From assembly GCF_018408855.1 (NCBI RefSeq), contig NZ_AP024326.1, positions 620,001 through 684,000 on the forward strand: DNA of 64,000 nt. Direction: 5' to 3'. Both the position numbers and the translations under genes were made by a program. Below the pieces are notes generated by a model. That model was not told where the DNA came from. It did no database searches and worked only from the letters and a program-made list of their open reading frames with translations. Origin of the DNA: Caballeronia sp. NK8. Lineage in GTDB: Bacteria > Pseudomonadota > Gammaproteobacteria > Burkholderiales > Burkholderiaceae. Of the stretch, positions 1-8,574 are shown in pieces (the first letter of the stretch is position 1; each line of letters opens with the position of its first letter).

Positions 1-251
1 GCATGCAGGACGTGCCCGCCCGCCAGCGCGAAAGCTTCGCGTATGCGAGCGCCGGCGCGATCGTTCAGAACGTCTATCTGTATTGCGCTTCGGCGGAACT
101 GGCCGTGGGCGCCCGCGGCTGGATGAACCGCACCGCGCTCGCGGCCAATCTGAAGCTGCCAGTCGGATCGACCCCCCTGCTGGCGCAGACGGTAGGATAC
201 TTCGCGCACGCACATGGAAACCGTCGAACCGTCGGATTGGAGGCACTATGA
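1..251 (+). CDS. Nitroreductase-family protein, C-terminal part (5' end outside window)
   Basis: The reading frame is open from the window edge and ends at a TGA at 249-251. The roughly 80 visible residues match the C-terminal part of the complete paralogue at 7045-7692: both share the QNVxLYCASAxLA core, a following RGW segment, and a P-[IL]-LAQT-[IV]-G end. The family is the SagB/ThcOx-like FMN nitroreductases; the FMN-binding N-terminal part is not visible. The stop overlaps the start of the hemerythrin gene (ATGA), so the two are probably translationally coupled. The substrate is unknown. A duplicated nitroreductase within one hypoxia locus is notable. Confidence 0.75.
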   Translation, partial: MQDVPARQRESFAYASAGAIVQNVYLYCASAELAVGARGWMNRTALAANLKLPVGSTPLLAQTVGYFAHAHGNRRTVGLEAL

Positions 252-847
252 ACCACATAACCGAACGCGCCACGCTACGCGTGATCCGACTCGATCATAA
301 GCGGCTTGCCTCCGTCACGGCGGCGATGCTCGACTTCGTCCGCATGCTCGGCGAAGGCGGCCCGGCACCCGATCCCATTGTGCTGCGCGCAATGCTTTAC
401 TACATCCGCGAGTATCCGGAACAGTTCCATCATCCGATGGAAGATCGCTTCCTCTTCGCTGCGCTACGAAATCGCACGGACGACTTCGACGACGTGCTGG
501 ATGAATTGCAATGCGAGCATATAGAAGGCGACGCGCGCCTGCGCAATCTCGAGCATGCGCTCACTCGTTTCGAGTTGAAGGGCGAGGCCGTGCTACTTGG
601 TCTGAGCACGCTGATGGAGCAATACGCCCACTTTTGCGCGAACCACAGGCGCGTCGAGGAAACGGTGATCATTCCTGCGGCCGAGCGTTTTCTTACTGAA
701 GCCGACTGGGCATGCATCGATACGGCCGTCGAGAGCCGTCTAGACCCGTTTGGCGAGGCGACGTTCGAAGGCGAGAGTCTGGAGAGTCTCTATCGCCTGA
801 TCGCCGATGCGGTGCCGGCAGTCAATGAAGCACGTCAGGACGCGTGA
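248..847 (+). CDS. Hemerythrin-like (HHE) domain protein
   Basis: A 199-residue soluble protein of the hemerythrin HHE family, which binds a di-iron centre and can bind O2 or NO, or sense iron or redox state. Likely ligands are visible in the usual order: H17, H61/H62 with E65, H91, H128, H133 and E137. It has no signal peptide or membrane segment, so it should be cytoplasmic. ATG 248 overlaps the upstream stop, and its own TGA overlaps a GTG that starts the next gene, so the three form one transcription unit. In this low-oxygen locus a role in O2 or NO buffering is likely, but that is inference. Confidence 0.85.
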   Translation: MNHITERATLRVIRLDHKRLASVTAAMLDFVRMLGEGGPAPDPIVLRAMLYYIREYPEQFHHPMEDRFLFAALRNRTDDFDDVLDELQCEHIEGDARLRNLEHALTRFELKGEAVLLGLSTLMEQYAHFCANHRRVEETVIIPAAERFLTEADWACIDTAVESRLDPFGEATFEGESLESLYRLIADAVPAVNEARQDA

Positions 848-1260
848 GCACGATGTCCGATCGAGCCGTTGCGACATTGCGCGAGTCAGAGGCGGGCCGG
901 CGGCGCCCGCTTCGGCACGCCCGCGCGCGCATGGCCCGAATGCTCGGCCTGTGCGTATACGTGAGTGTTTGCGGCCGCTGCCTCGCGTTCAACACACCCG
1001 AGCCTTCCAGACTCGTCGACGAGCAGCGCTGCATGTTTTGCCATACGGTCGACACGCCTTTCCGTGCGCCCTCGTTTCAACAGATCGCGGACCGCTACCG
1101 CGATGTACCCGGCGCGGGCGACATGCTGGAAAGAAAACTGCGCCAGGGCGGCGAGGCGCATTGGGGAAAGAAGCCGATGCCTTCGGCTGCCGGGCGAGGC
1201 GGCGGTCCCCTCTCGAGGGAAGACGCGCACGAGCTCGTTCAGTGGGTGCTGAGCCACTGA
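844..1260 (+). CDS. Small c-type cytochrome (class I, one haem)
   Basis: A 138-residue protein with a single CMFCH haem c motif (C63, C66, H67) and a likely distal ligand, M112, in a KPMPS context. The N-terminal 48 residues are basic and then hydrophobic, fitting export to the periplasm, although the hydrophobic stretch is short and contains cysteines. It is a paralogue of the protein at 30420-30812, sharing CMFCHT, APSFQxIA and the GGPLSxEDAH-LVxWVL end. GTG 844 overlaps the hemerythrin stop; ATG 853 is an alternative start. It probably carries electrons to a terminal reductase or oxidase; the partner is not visible. Confidence 0.8.
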   Translation: MSTMSDRAVATLRESEAGRRRPLRHARARMARMLGLCVYVSVCGRCLAFNTPEPSRLVDEQRCMFCHTVDTPFRAPSFQQIADRYRDVPGAGDMLERKLRQGGEAHWGKKPMPSAAGRGGGPLSREDAHELVQWVLSH

Positions 1261-1302
1261 AGCGGACGATGCGCAACCAGCACAGCAGTTTGCGAGGCTT
1301 TC

Positions 1303-2142
1303 ATGACCTTCAAGACGATTGTCGTGCAACTCGATACGGGCGCGCACGCGACGCACCGGCTCGACGCCGCGGTCGCGCTCGCCGAGCGCTTTGACTCTCA
1401 TCTGTGCGGCGTGTACTCGGAATTCACGCTCGATCCCCGCTTCTACTACCAGGCGGATCGCCAGCACCGCTACGAGGTGTCGCTTGCGGATCTATGCCGC
1501 GAGCGTCGCGAGCGCGCCGAACACTTGTTCCGCGCGCGCCTCGCGTTGACCAAGGTGGCACACGACTGGCGGGCGAACGAGATGACGGGAGGCCGTTCAA
1601 TGATCGATCATGCGCGATGCGCCGATCTGACCATCGTCGGACAACATGATCCGGGCGAGCCCGACGCCTATCTTGCCGACCGCTTTCCCGAAGGCATGAT
1701 CATGGGTGCGGGCGGCCCGGTAATGGTTTGGCCCCGCAAAAGTTCACCGATCCCGTTTGATGCGACGGCGGTCATCGCATGGGACGGCAGCCGGGAAGCA
1801 GCGCGCGCCGCTTACGATGCACTGCCGCTGCTCCGCTGCGCGACTCGCGTGGACGTCGTATCGATCCGCGCCGACCGAAATTCACCGCTCGGTGCAGGAG
1901 CAGCCGCGTCTGACCTTGCTCGAAGCCTAATCCGGCACTCCGTTCGCGCGAATGTCATCGAGCTTTCTGCCCCGCGAGGCGCAAATGTCGAGGAGGCGTT
2001 GACCGCCTACCTCGAGTCGCAGAATGTCCGGCTACTCGTCATGGGCGCGTTTCACCATGGACGCGTGCGCGAAACACTGCGCGGCGGCCTCACGCGCTCC
2101 GAGTTGCGGGACGCCGACCTTCCTGTCCTGATGTCGCACTGA
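1303..2142 (+). CDS. Universal stress protein, tandem UspA domains
   Basis: A 279-residue protein made of two UspA-like domains (about 1-140 and 150-279). The second domain opens with the AWDGSREAARAA segment shared with the Usps at 24449 and 37058. The C-terminal nucleotide loop is non-canonical (GAFHHG, with no G-S/T end), so ATP binding as in UspFG types is doubtful. It ends in PVLMSH, the same tail as two other tandem Usps here and nearly the same as a third. The start follows a weak GAGGC. Usps of this kind support survival under oxygen limitation; the direct partner is unknown. Confidence 0.9.
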   Translation: MTFKTIVVQLDTGAHATHRLDAAVALAERFDSHLCGVYSEFTLDPRFYYQADRQHRYEVSLADLCRERRERAEHLFRARLALTKVAHDWRANEMTGGRSMIDHARCADLTIVGQHDPGEPDAYLADRFPEGMIMGAGGPVMVWPRKSSPIPFDATAVIAWDGSREAARAAYDALPLLRCATRVDVVSIRADRNSPLGAGAAASDLARSLIRHSVRANVIELSAPRGANVEEALTAYLESQNVRLLVMGAFHHGRVRETLRGGLTRSELRDADLPVLMSH

Positions 2143-2160
2143 GGGGGCGACCCTACGCCC

Positions 2161-2445
2161 TCAACGAAGCAGATCGGCAAGCGTCAAATAGATTGGCGTG
2201 CTACCTGGACCCCGCTCGCCGAGCTTGCGGGCCGCGACGAACAGAAAATGTTCCGGGTCGGCCATAAGGAGATTCTTCATGCTCGCTTCGTCGACATGCC
2301 TGACCTGCAACAATTCGCGAAACACGTCGGCCTCGACGCGAAAAGCCTGCTGCCGACCGTCCACGCTGCCGGTGAATTCGATGTAGCTCCCTTCGCAGCA
2401 AACCGGAGCTTCAAGCGTCAATTCCTGGATCATGGTTTCACTCAT
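2161..2445 (-). CDS. Small conserved protein, DUF1488-like layout
   Basis: A 94-residue acidic soluble protein. Its core (an EFTGSVDGR-type strand, a VEADVFRELL helix, then a VAARKL segment near the end) weakly resembles the DUF1488 layout seen more clearly at 29941-30318. No catalytic motif is visible. The start is uncertain: ATG 2445 or ATG 2433, neither with a strong ribosome-binding site. It follows the CBS-BON gene on the same strand at a short distance and may be co-transcribed with it. Function unknown. Confidence 0.55.
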   Translation of the reverse strand: MSETMIQELTLEAPVCCEGSYIEFTGSVDGRQQAFRVEADVFRELLQVRHVDEASMKNLLMADPEHFLFVAARKLGERGPGSTPIYLTLADLLR

Positions 2446-2495
2446 CGGAGTCTGAGAATCGCACGGCGCGCGACCCACGCCGTGCCCACACGGGC

Positions 2496-3194
2496 TCAGA
2501 TGCCCGGCATGATCGGGTATGGGATGGTGTGGTCCTCCACCCGCTTGACACCAGGGATGCTTTCCGACGCGATGCGCATGGCGTCGAGTTGATCGCTTGA
2601 CCACACAGTGCCCCACAGATGCACCACGCCATCGCGCACGACAATACTGCGTCCCGGGAAAGCCCAGCCGCGTCCGGCGAGTTCGCCCATGAGCATTGCG
2701 CGGATTTCCGCATCGCTGGTGGCGGGGGCTCGCTCCTCCACGAGCGCAGAGGCCAGCGCCTGCACGAGATTCGAGCGGCTCACTATGCCGACGATGCGTC
2801 CTTCACGCAGCACAGGCACGCGTTTGATGTGATGGCTTTCGAGCACGGAGGCGATCTCGGTGAGCGACGCGTCCTCGTTCACGCAGACCGGCTCGCGGCT
2901 CATGATCTCGCCCACCGTGCCCGCATGCGACCTGATGTAGTCCTGGGCGCCACGATCCGAGCTCAGCATCTCGAGCCACCAAGACCGGCGAGCGGGCGCT
3001 TTCTCCGTGTCGATCTCATTGCGATGAAGCAGGTCACCTTCGCTGATCATGCCGATGACATGTTTATCCCGATCGACGACAGGTGTGGCGCTGATTCGGT
3101 GCTGCGTGAGCAACATCGCCAGTTCGTGCACCGTCGTATCGGGTGCCACGCATACGACATTGGCAGTCATTACATCGCGTGCTTGCATCATCAT
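2496..3194 (-). CDS. CBS-domain pair plus BON-domain protein
   Basis: A 232-residue protein with two CBS motifs (about 5-60 and 90-150, a Bateman module that usually binds adenine nucleotides) followed by a C-terminal BON domain (about 160-225). No membrane segment is present. The start has three consecutive ATGs. A GGAG at 3195-3198 directly precedes the first, so the third (3188) has the better spacing. An FNR-like box at 3304-3317 lies upstream, shared in a divergent region with the LOG gene. A CBS protein among Usp, Hsp20 and nitroreductase genes parallels Hrp1 in the mycobacterial DosR regulon. A role as an energy-state sensor is inference. Confidence 0.85.
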   Translation of the reverse strand: MMMQARDVMTANVVCVAPDTTVHELAMLLTQHRISATPVVDRDKHVIGMISEGDLLHRNEIDTEKAPARRSWWLEMLSSDRGAQDYIRSHAGTVGEIMSREPVCVNEDASLTEIASVLESHHIKRVPVLREGRIVGIVSRSNLVQALASALVEERAPATSDAEIRAMLMGELAGRGWAFPGRSIVVRDGVVHLWGTVWSSDQLDAMRIASESIPGVKRVEDHTIPYPIMPGI

Positions 3195-3303
3195 CTCCAG
3201 GCGTCTAAGTCATCCGAACATGAGAGAACGTCGGTTTTCGACGTATCCATCACGCACTTTCTCGCGTGCGTGGTTCACGATACCGCCGGAGCCATGCAAC
3301 CCG

Positions 3304-3317
3304 TTGACATGCGTCAA
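3304..3317. promoter_or_regulatory. FNR-type box, CBS-BON promoter
   Basis: TTGACATGCGTCAA is a perfect TTGA-N6-TCAA palindrome. It lies about 110 bases upstream of the leftward CBS-BON gene and 48 bases from a second box. Confidence 0.75.
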
Positions 3318-3351
3318 CCGCTCGCCATCTCGAATGACATAACGATGTAGG

Positions 3352-3365
3352 TTGACTCGCATCAA
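3352..3365. promoter_or_regulatory. FNR-type box, LOG gene promoter
   Basis: TTGACTCGCATCAA ends 60 bases before the LOG-family ATG at 3425. That distance fits class II activation (box centred near -41.5) with a short leader. Confidence 0.8.
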
Positions 3366-3424
3366 TACGACAGCAGCGATAAGGTGAGACGATTTACTGC
3401 ATGCCATTTCGATAAGGCGACGAT

Positions 3425-4326
3425 ATGCCTGCCTTCCCGCCCGCAGAGCCCGGATGCGCCAATTCCGGGCCGCACCGCAATAACGACGACCGGGACGCCG
3501 CGCGCCGTGTACAGCAGTTGATCGGCAGTCCGAGCTACGTGCAGGCCGATCAGGACGCGGACTTTCTGCGACGCCCGGAAATGTGCGGGCTGCGGCTGTA
3601 CATGGATTACTGGAAGGCTGAGGAGCTGTTGAGACGCCACGGGATCGACCACACCATTGTCCTGTACGGCAGCACACGCATCGTCGAGCACAGCGATGCG
3701 CAGAGGCGACGCGAGCAGGCGGCGCTTCAGGCTCGCGCGCATCCCGAAGACGTCGCGCTTGGTGAAGCTGCCGTGACCGTCGAACGCTTGGCGGCCAACA
3801 GCCGTTACTATGCGATCGCGAGAGCTCTCGGCGAGATCGTCGGTCGTGCATGTGCCACCGCGACGCTGCCTAGACTCACGGTCGTCACGGGCGGCGGGCC
3901 CGGGATCATGGAAGCTGCGAATCGCGGTGCGTTCGAGTGCGGCGCCGCGAGCGTCGGTCTGAATATCACCCTGCCGCACGTGCAGTATCCCGACCCCTCT
4001 ATCACGCCGGAGTTGTGCCTGCGGTTTCACTACTTCGCAATCCGCAAGCTTCATCTGCTCGAACGCGCGATGGCGGCTGTGTTCTTTCCAGGAGGATTCG
4101 GGACCTGCGACGAACTGTTCGAAGTGTTGACGCTGTTGCAGACGGGCAAGATCCGACCTCTTCCCGTCGTACTGGTGGGGAGCAGTTCTGGCGCAAGGCG
4201 GTCAATTTCGATTTCCTCCTGGAGGAAGGACTCGTGTCCGCAGCAGATCGCGCATTGTTCAGTTTCGCGGAATTGGCGCCACAGATCTGGGAAAGCGTCA
4301 CGCGCTGGTACGAATCGGCTCGCTAG
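3425..4326 (+). pseudogene. LOG-family protein (TIGR00730), frameshifted
   Basis: The family signatures GGGPGIMEA (residues 156-164) and PGGFGTCDE (222-230) mark the Rossmann-like nucleotide 5'-monophosphate phosphoribohydrolase (LOG/YgdH type) fold. The first frame runs to VVLVG (residue 252) and then becomes nonsense. The expected end (EQFWRKAV... to RWYESAR) continues in the next frame and stops at 4324-4326. Restoring one G in the GGGG run at 4177-4180 rejoins the frames to a protein of about 300 residues. This is either a real frameshift or a homopolymer error. ATG 3425 is preceded by AAGG and by an FNR box. Confidence 0.85.
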
Positions 4327-6243
4327 ACGGATCTGCTAGCGATACGATCGGCTCACTCGTTCGTTGCGCATCCTCCTGACGAGACGAGTTCATGAGATCC
4401 CGTAACGTTTCACGATCGACAACTTCTCGCGCAAGCAACAAGCGGGCAAGCTTCTCAAGCAACGGCTTTTTATCCCGCAGCGTTCTCAGCACCCGTTCGT
4501 GCGCTTCGGCCAGCATGCGTCTGACTTCCGCATCGATCATTTCGGCCGTACGCTCGCTGTAGCGCATCGCATGACGCGGTGATGTGCCGAATTCGGAAAG
4601 CGTCTCGTCGTCCCCGAATGTCGCGAGCCCCAGTGCCGGGCTCATTCCACAACGTACGATCATGTGGCGTGCCAGCGCGGTGGCTTGGTCGAGATCGTTC
4701 TGTGCGCCCGTTGAAATATCTCCGAACATGATCTCCTTGGCCACGCGGCCGCCGAGGGACGCATCGAGCCGATCCAGCAGTTCGCTTTCGCGCAGCACGT
4801 AGCGATCCTCGGCCGGCACCTGCTGCGTATAGCCGAGCGCCGCGACGCCGCGAGGAATGATCGACACTTTCTTCACGGGATCGCAATGCGCCCGGCACTG
4901 CGCAACGAGGGCGTGGCCCGATTCGTGATACGCGATGGTGAGCTTCTCGCGCTCGTTAATGACGCGGCTTTTTCGCTGCATGCCCGCCATTGGCGGTCGA
5001 TGGCTTCGTCAAAATCGGCCATCTCAACAGCGGCCTTTTCCTGTTCCGCAGCATGAAGGGTCGCCTCATTGACGACGTTAGCGAGGTCTGCGCCCGCAAA
5101 ACCGGGCGTCCGGGCGGCGAGCTCAGCGAGATCGACTTCGTTTGCGAGTTTGACGTGCTTCACATGAACCTGCAGGATCTGCCGTCTGCCGTTGTGATCA
5201 GGCCGATCGATCGCAATATGCCGATCAAAACGGCCGGGGCGCAGGAGGGCAGGATCGAGAATCTCGGGCCGGTTGGTCGCTGCAAGAAGAATGACGCCGG
5301 AATTCGGCTCGAAGCCGTCCATTTCGACGAGCAGTTGGTTGAGCGTTTGCTCGCGTTCATCGTTGCCCGCTATCGCGCCCGCGCCCCGGACCTTGCCTAG
5401 CGCATCGAGTTCGTCGATGAAGACGATGCACGCGGCGAACTGTTTCGCGCGGTCGAAGAGATCGCGGACCCGAGCGGCACCGACGCCCACGAACATTTCG
5501 ACGAACGCCGAGCCGCTGATGGAAAGAAACGGTACCTTCGCCTCCCCCGCCACCGCCTTCGCAAGAAGCGTTTTTCCGGTTCCCGGTGCACCGACGATCA
5601 GCACGCCCTTGGGGATTTTCCCCCCAAGCCGGCGATAGCGTTCCGGGCTGCAAAGAAACTGGACGATCTGTTGCAACTCGGCCTTCGCTTCGTCAATGCC
5701 CGCTATGTCGTCAAACGTGACGCTGCTCTCCTGCTGCTCATACAAGCTCGCCCCACTCTTGCCGACACCCCTAAAGTCTCTCAGACCGCTGAAGCCAGCG
5801 CCCTTGAAGACATAGCGCGCGAAAATATAGAACGCCAACAGCGGAAACATCCACCCCAACAGGCCAATGGGCCACGCGTGTTCGGCAACTCCAGTGTAGC
5901 GGACGTCGCTCGCCTCGAGTTGCGCGGCGAGCCTGTCATCGCCGATCCGGACGGTCGAGAATCGGTAAAGCGCACCTTGCTTGCGCAGTTCTGATGCATC
6001 GGCTTCGGGCAATCGAGCAAGTGCCTCCGGCGCTCGTATCGTGCCATCTATCTGCGTCGGGCTGATCTTGAGGTTGTCGACCTTTGCGGCGCGCAAAAGG
6101 GTTTGAAAATCGCTGTACGAGATTTCGCGGCTGCGCGTGTTGAACAACTCGAGGTCGCTTAGCACCAGCACCAGAAAGCCGTAGATACCGATAGCGACGA
6201 TCGCTTTCGACAGATCGAACATCCCATTGTTCATGGTTTTCAT
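4298..6243 (-). pseudogene. FtsH-like AAA+ membrane metalloprotease, frameshifted
   Basis: N-terminal part: two membrane segments (about 13-29 and 127-146) flanking a periplasmic domain, then an AAA+ module with Walker A GAPGTGKT (218-225), Walker [11 protein letters not shown] (273-282) and the second region of homology around [14 protein letters not shown]. The reading frame changes at 4990-4991, just before the protease domain. The other frame supplies HESGH (zinc site) and the C-terminal helical domain, ending at 4298. One extra A in the AA pair (minus strand) rejoins them to a protein of about 640 residues, the normal FtsH length. It is probably a paralogue of housekeeping FtsH, acting in membrane protein quality control under low oxygen. 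Its tail overlaps the end of the LOG gene (convergent). Confidence 0.88.
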
Positions 6244-6341
6244 CCTCTCTGAGCGGGCTCATCTGCAGAGGTTGACGCATCGAGACAGGTTAGCGTCTGA
6301 TGTAAGCCAAGGCGGCGAAATCCAGCTAGAGCCGCATTTCG

Positions 6342-6355
6342 CTGACCTGGATCAA
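6342..6355. promoter_or_regulatory. Degenerate FNR-type box, ftsH-like promoter
   Basis: CTGACCTGGATCAA has one mismatch to TTGA-N6-TCAA and lies 99 bases upstream of the leftward FtsH-like start. Confidence 0.5.
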
Positions 6356-6954
6356 GTCGATGTTCGCGCTGTGCAGTTGGAATGAGGGCGACTCTCTTTC
6401 CTCTGGAGCACCCGACCTGTGTTCTTCCGCCCGTCCTGATGAACGCAGCGAGGGCCGCACGGAAGTGTGCTTCCGCTATATCACGAAGCGCCGTCCGCAT
6501 CGAGCCTATGACGTGTACGTCGCGCTCCGGGAAGACTCCCATTTTGGCGAGATCGATATTCGGCACGCGGCACGAATGCTGGACGACATGCCGTCCTTCA
6601 CCTCGGGCTTTTTGTCCGTCGAACGGCTACGCGCAATTGTGGGACTCATCGGGCTCATCGAGCGCGTTACCAGCCAAGACCGATCGCGGGTCGATCCCGG
6701 CGCGCTGGTCTATGGAGGGCACGTGTCGTTCCCGTTCGAACGGCGCAACGTACAGCGCTCGAATACCACGAACACCTGCGTTGAGGAACGCGTGCGGGAT
6801 CCGAACCCGCGTAACTCGCCCGGGGGAAGTGCGTGCGCCATCCGGATGACGCTACCCCGCCAGCCCATGCACGCCATTCGTCGCGCGCCACCGAGTTCCG
6901 CTCGTCATCGCCGGTACGCGTAAAACAATAAACGATGCCGAATTTTTCGGCGCG
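6356..6954. other. Intergenic stretch without a convincing gene
   Basis: About 600 bases between the FtsH-like promoter and the nitroreductase promoter. Open frames exist on both strands but none gives a recognisable protein or has a good ribosome-binding site. The only structured element I see is a tRNA-like sequence at 6787-6861. Confidence 0.5.
6787..6861 (-). tRNA. tRNA-Gly(CCC)-like sequence, probably degenerate
   Basis: On the minus strand the T arm is perfect (GCGGG-TTCGGAT-CCCGC). A 4-bp D stem (GCGT/GCGC, with one T-G pair) encloses a loop containing GG. The anticodon arm CGCAC-TTCCCCC-GGGCG has 4 of 5 pairs and a CCC anticodon after T33. The acceptor stem pairs poorly (about 5 of 7), the T loop has G where A is expected, and no CCA is encoded. 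A decayed or chance tRNA-like element is more likely than a working tRNA. Confidence 0.3.
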
Positions 6955-6968
6955 TTGACCAGAATCAA
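6955..6968. promoter_or_regulatory. FNR-type box, nitroreductase promoter
   Basis: TTGACCAGAATCAA, perfect half-sites, ends 77 bases before the nitroreductase ATG at 7045. Confidence 0.8.
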
Positions 6969-7044
6969 AGCGCGCAGGGCTACGAATCTTACCCCTAAGC
7001 CTCGTCCGTTCGCCGCTGGTGAACCTTTTCTCAAGAGAACGCAC

Positions 7045-7692
7045 ATGGCTGACTCCGTTTTGCTTTCCTGTGACGCCCTCCCTGAGGTTCAGCCGGCTGC
7101 TGTGTGCGGCGCAGTTGTCGATGTCATTGAGCTGCCAAAGCCCGATATCGAAGCAGGCGCCCCGCTCTTGACCGCACTTTCACGTCGCAAGAGCCATCGT
7201 AGCCTCAGTGAGGAAGCGCTCTGCGCACAAGCGTTGGGCGAGTTGCTGTGGGCCGCCAACGGAATCAATCGCCCCGAGAGTGGCGGGCGCACGGCGCCAT
7301 CGGCGCAAGCATTCAATGAAATCGACATCTACGCGGCGCTACCCGGTGGTGTCTATCGCTACGATCCGAAGGGGCACCGGCTCGTGCTCAAACATGCTGT
7401 CGATGCTCGCAATCTCACGGGCTATCAGGATTTCGTCGGGACGGCGCCGCTTGACCTCGTCTATGTCGTTCAAATGTCGCGACTCCTGCAGATGCCACCT
7501 CAGCAGCGTGAGACGTTCTCTGCCATTGCTGCGGGATGCATTTCGCAGAACGTCTCGCTCTATTGCGCTTCGGCCGGGCTCGCGACCGTAGTACGCGGAT
7601 GGATCAATCATCGGCTACTCGCTGACGCCTTGAGACTGAACGAAGACGAATTGCCGATACTCGCGCAGACGATCGGAAAGCCTGCACTCTGA
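7045..7692 (+). CDS. Nitroreductase-family protein (SagB/ThcOx-like)
   Basis: A 215-residue FMN-dependent nitroreductase-like protein. The RRKSHRSL segment (about 51-58) is the usual basic FMN-phosphate contact near the N terminus, followed by LLWAANGINR and the C-terminal QNVSLYCASAGLATVVRGW core. It has no signal peptide. ATG 7045 follows an AAGAGA, with an FNR box 77 bases upstream, so induction at low oxygen is expected. It is a paralogue of the truncated gene at the left edge. The natural substrate (quinone, nitro compound or a redox cofactor partner) cannot be told from sequence. Confidence 0.85.
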   Translation: MADSVLLSCDALPEVQPAAVCGAVVDVIELPKPDIEAGAPLLTALSRRKSHRSLSEEALCAQALGELLWAANGINRPESGGRTAPSAQAFNEIDIYAALPGGVYRYDPKGHRLVLKHAVDARNLTGYQDFVGTAPLDLVYVVQMSRLLQMPPQQRETFSAIAAGCISQNVSLYCASAGLATVVRGWINHRLLADALRLNEDELPILAQTIGKPAL

Positions 7693-7791
7693 GGAAGTTT
7701 GGACGCTCGAACCGTCTTACGGCGCGACGCCTTGTACGGCGGCTGCGCGCATTCTTCGCAATTGCGCACGCTTAACACGAGACCTGCAAGC

Positions 7792-8574
7792 ATGCTGCAT
7801 GCCTTTCGTCTGCTCGCCGTGATCGCCGTGCTGTTCGCCGCTCCTGTTGATGCGACGCGGACTGAATCTCATGTTCTGATTCTTCTCTACCATCGTTTTA
7901 GCGATCATGTTACCGACTCAATGACCGTTCGCACAGAGACATTCGAAGCCCAGTTGCGGTCGCTGAAAGAGCACGGCTATCAGATCCTGCCGCTGCGCGC
8001 GGTGCTCACGTGGCTCGAGGAGCCGTCCGCCACCTTACCCCCAAGAGTCGCGATACTGACCGCCGACGATGGCCATCGATCCGTCTACGACGTGCTATTT
8101 CCGATCGCCCAAAAAGACCGGTTGCCAGTGACGTTTTTTATCTACCCATCGGCCATCTCCAACGCGGCCTACGCCCTGACCTAGACCCAGGTGCGCGCCC
8201 TCGCGCAATCAGGTCTGTTCGATATTCAAGCGCACACATACTGGCATCCAAACTTCAAGCACGAGCGCGAGCGACGCATCCCAACCGACCTTGTGAAGTT
8301 CGTGAAGCAGCAACTCGACATATTCCGCGAACGCATCGAAGCACAGACGCACCAGCCCGTAGACCTGCTCGCGTGGCCTTTCGGCATTTACGACTATGAG
8401 TTGATAGCGATCGCGTCACGCGAAAACTACATCGCCGCTTTCACGCTAGACGCCCGCGCCGTGCGGCGCAGCGACTCGCGATTCGCGCTGCCGCGCTTTC
8501 TCATTGTCGAAGCGATCGGTATTGAAGGGTTTGCGCGGCTGATCGCCGATCCGATTGCGCAGGAGTCGCCCTAA
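7792..8574 (+). pseudogene. Polysaccharide deacetylase (NodB/PgaB-like), in-frame stop
   Basis: The sequence encodes a signal peptide (about 1-21, ending PVDA) followed by a carbohydrate esterase 4/NodB-like domain: LLYHRF near the N terminus, ILTADDGHRS (the usual TFDDG motif, altered to TADDG), FFIYPSAI, and after the interruption DIQAHTYWHPN. The frame is broken only by a TAG at 8182-8184 between YALT and TQVRAL; a one-base change from TGG would restore a 260-residue protein. Its TAA overlaps the next ATG (TAATG), so it formed an operon with the DUF4015 gene. Together they resemble the two halves of PgaB-type exopolysaccharide-modifying proteins. Confidence 0.85.

Noticed and set aside
6360..6923. 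Long plus-strand open frame of 187 codons upstream of the nitroreductase
   Set aside because: No family features or ribosome-binding site, an FNR box lies just after its end, and overlapping frames on both strands are equally open, as expected in high-GC DNA.
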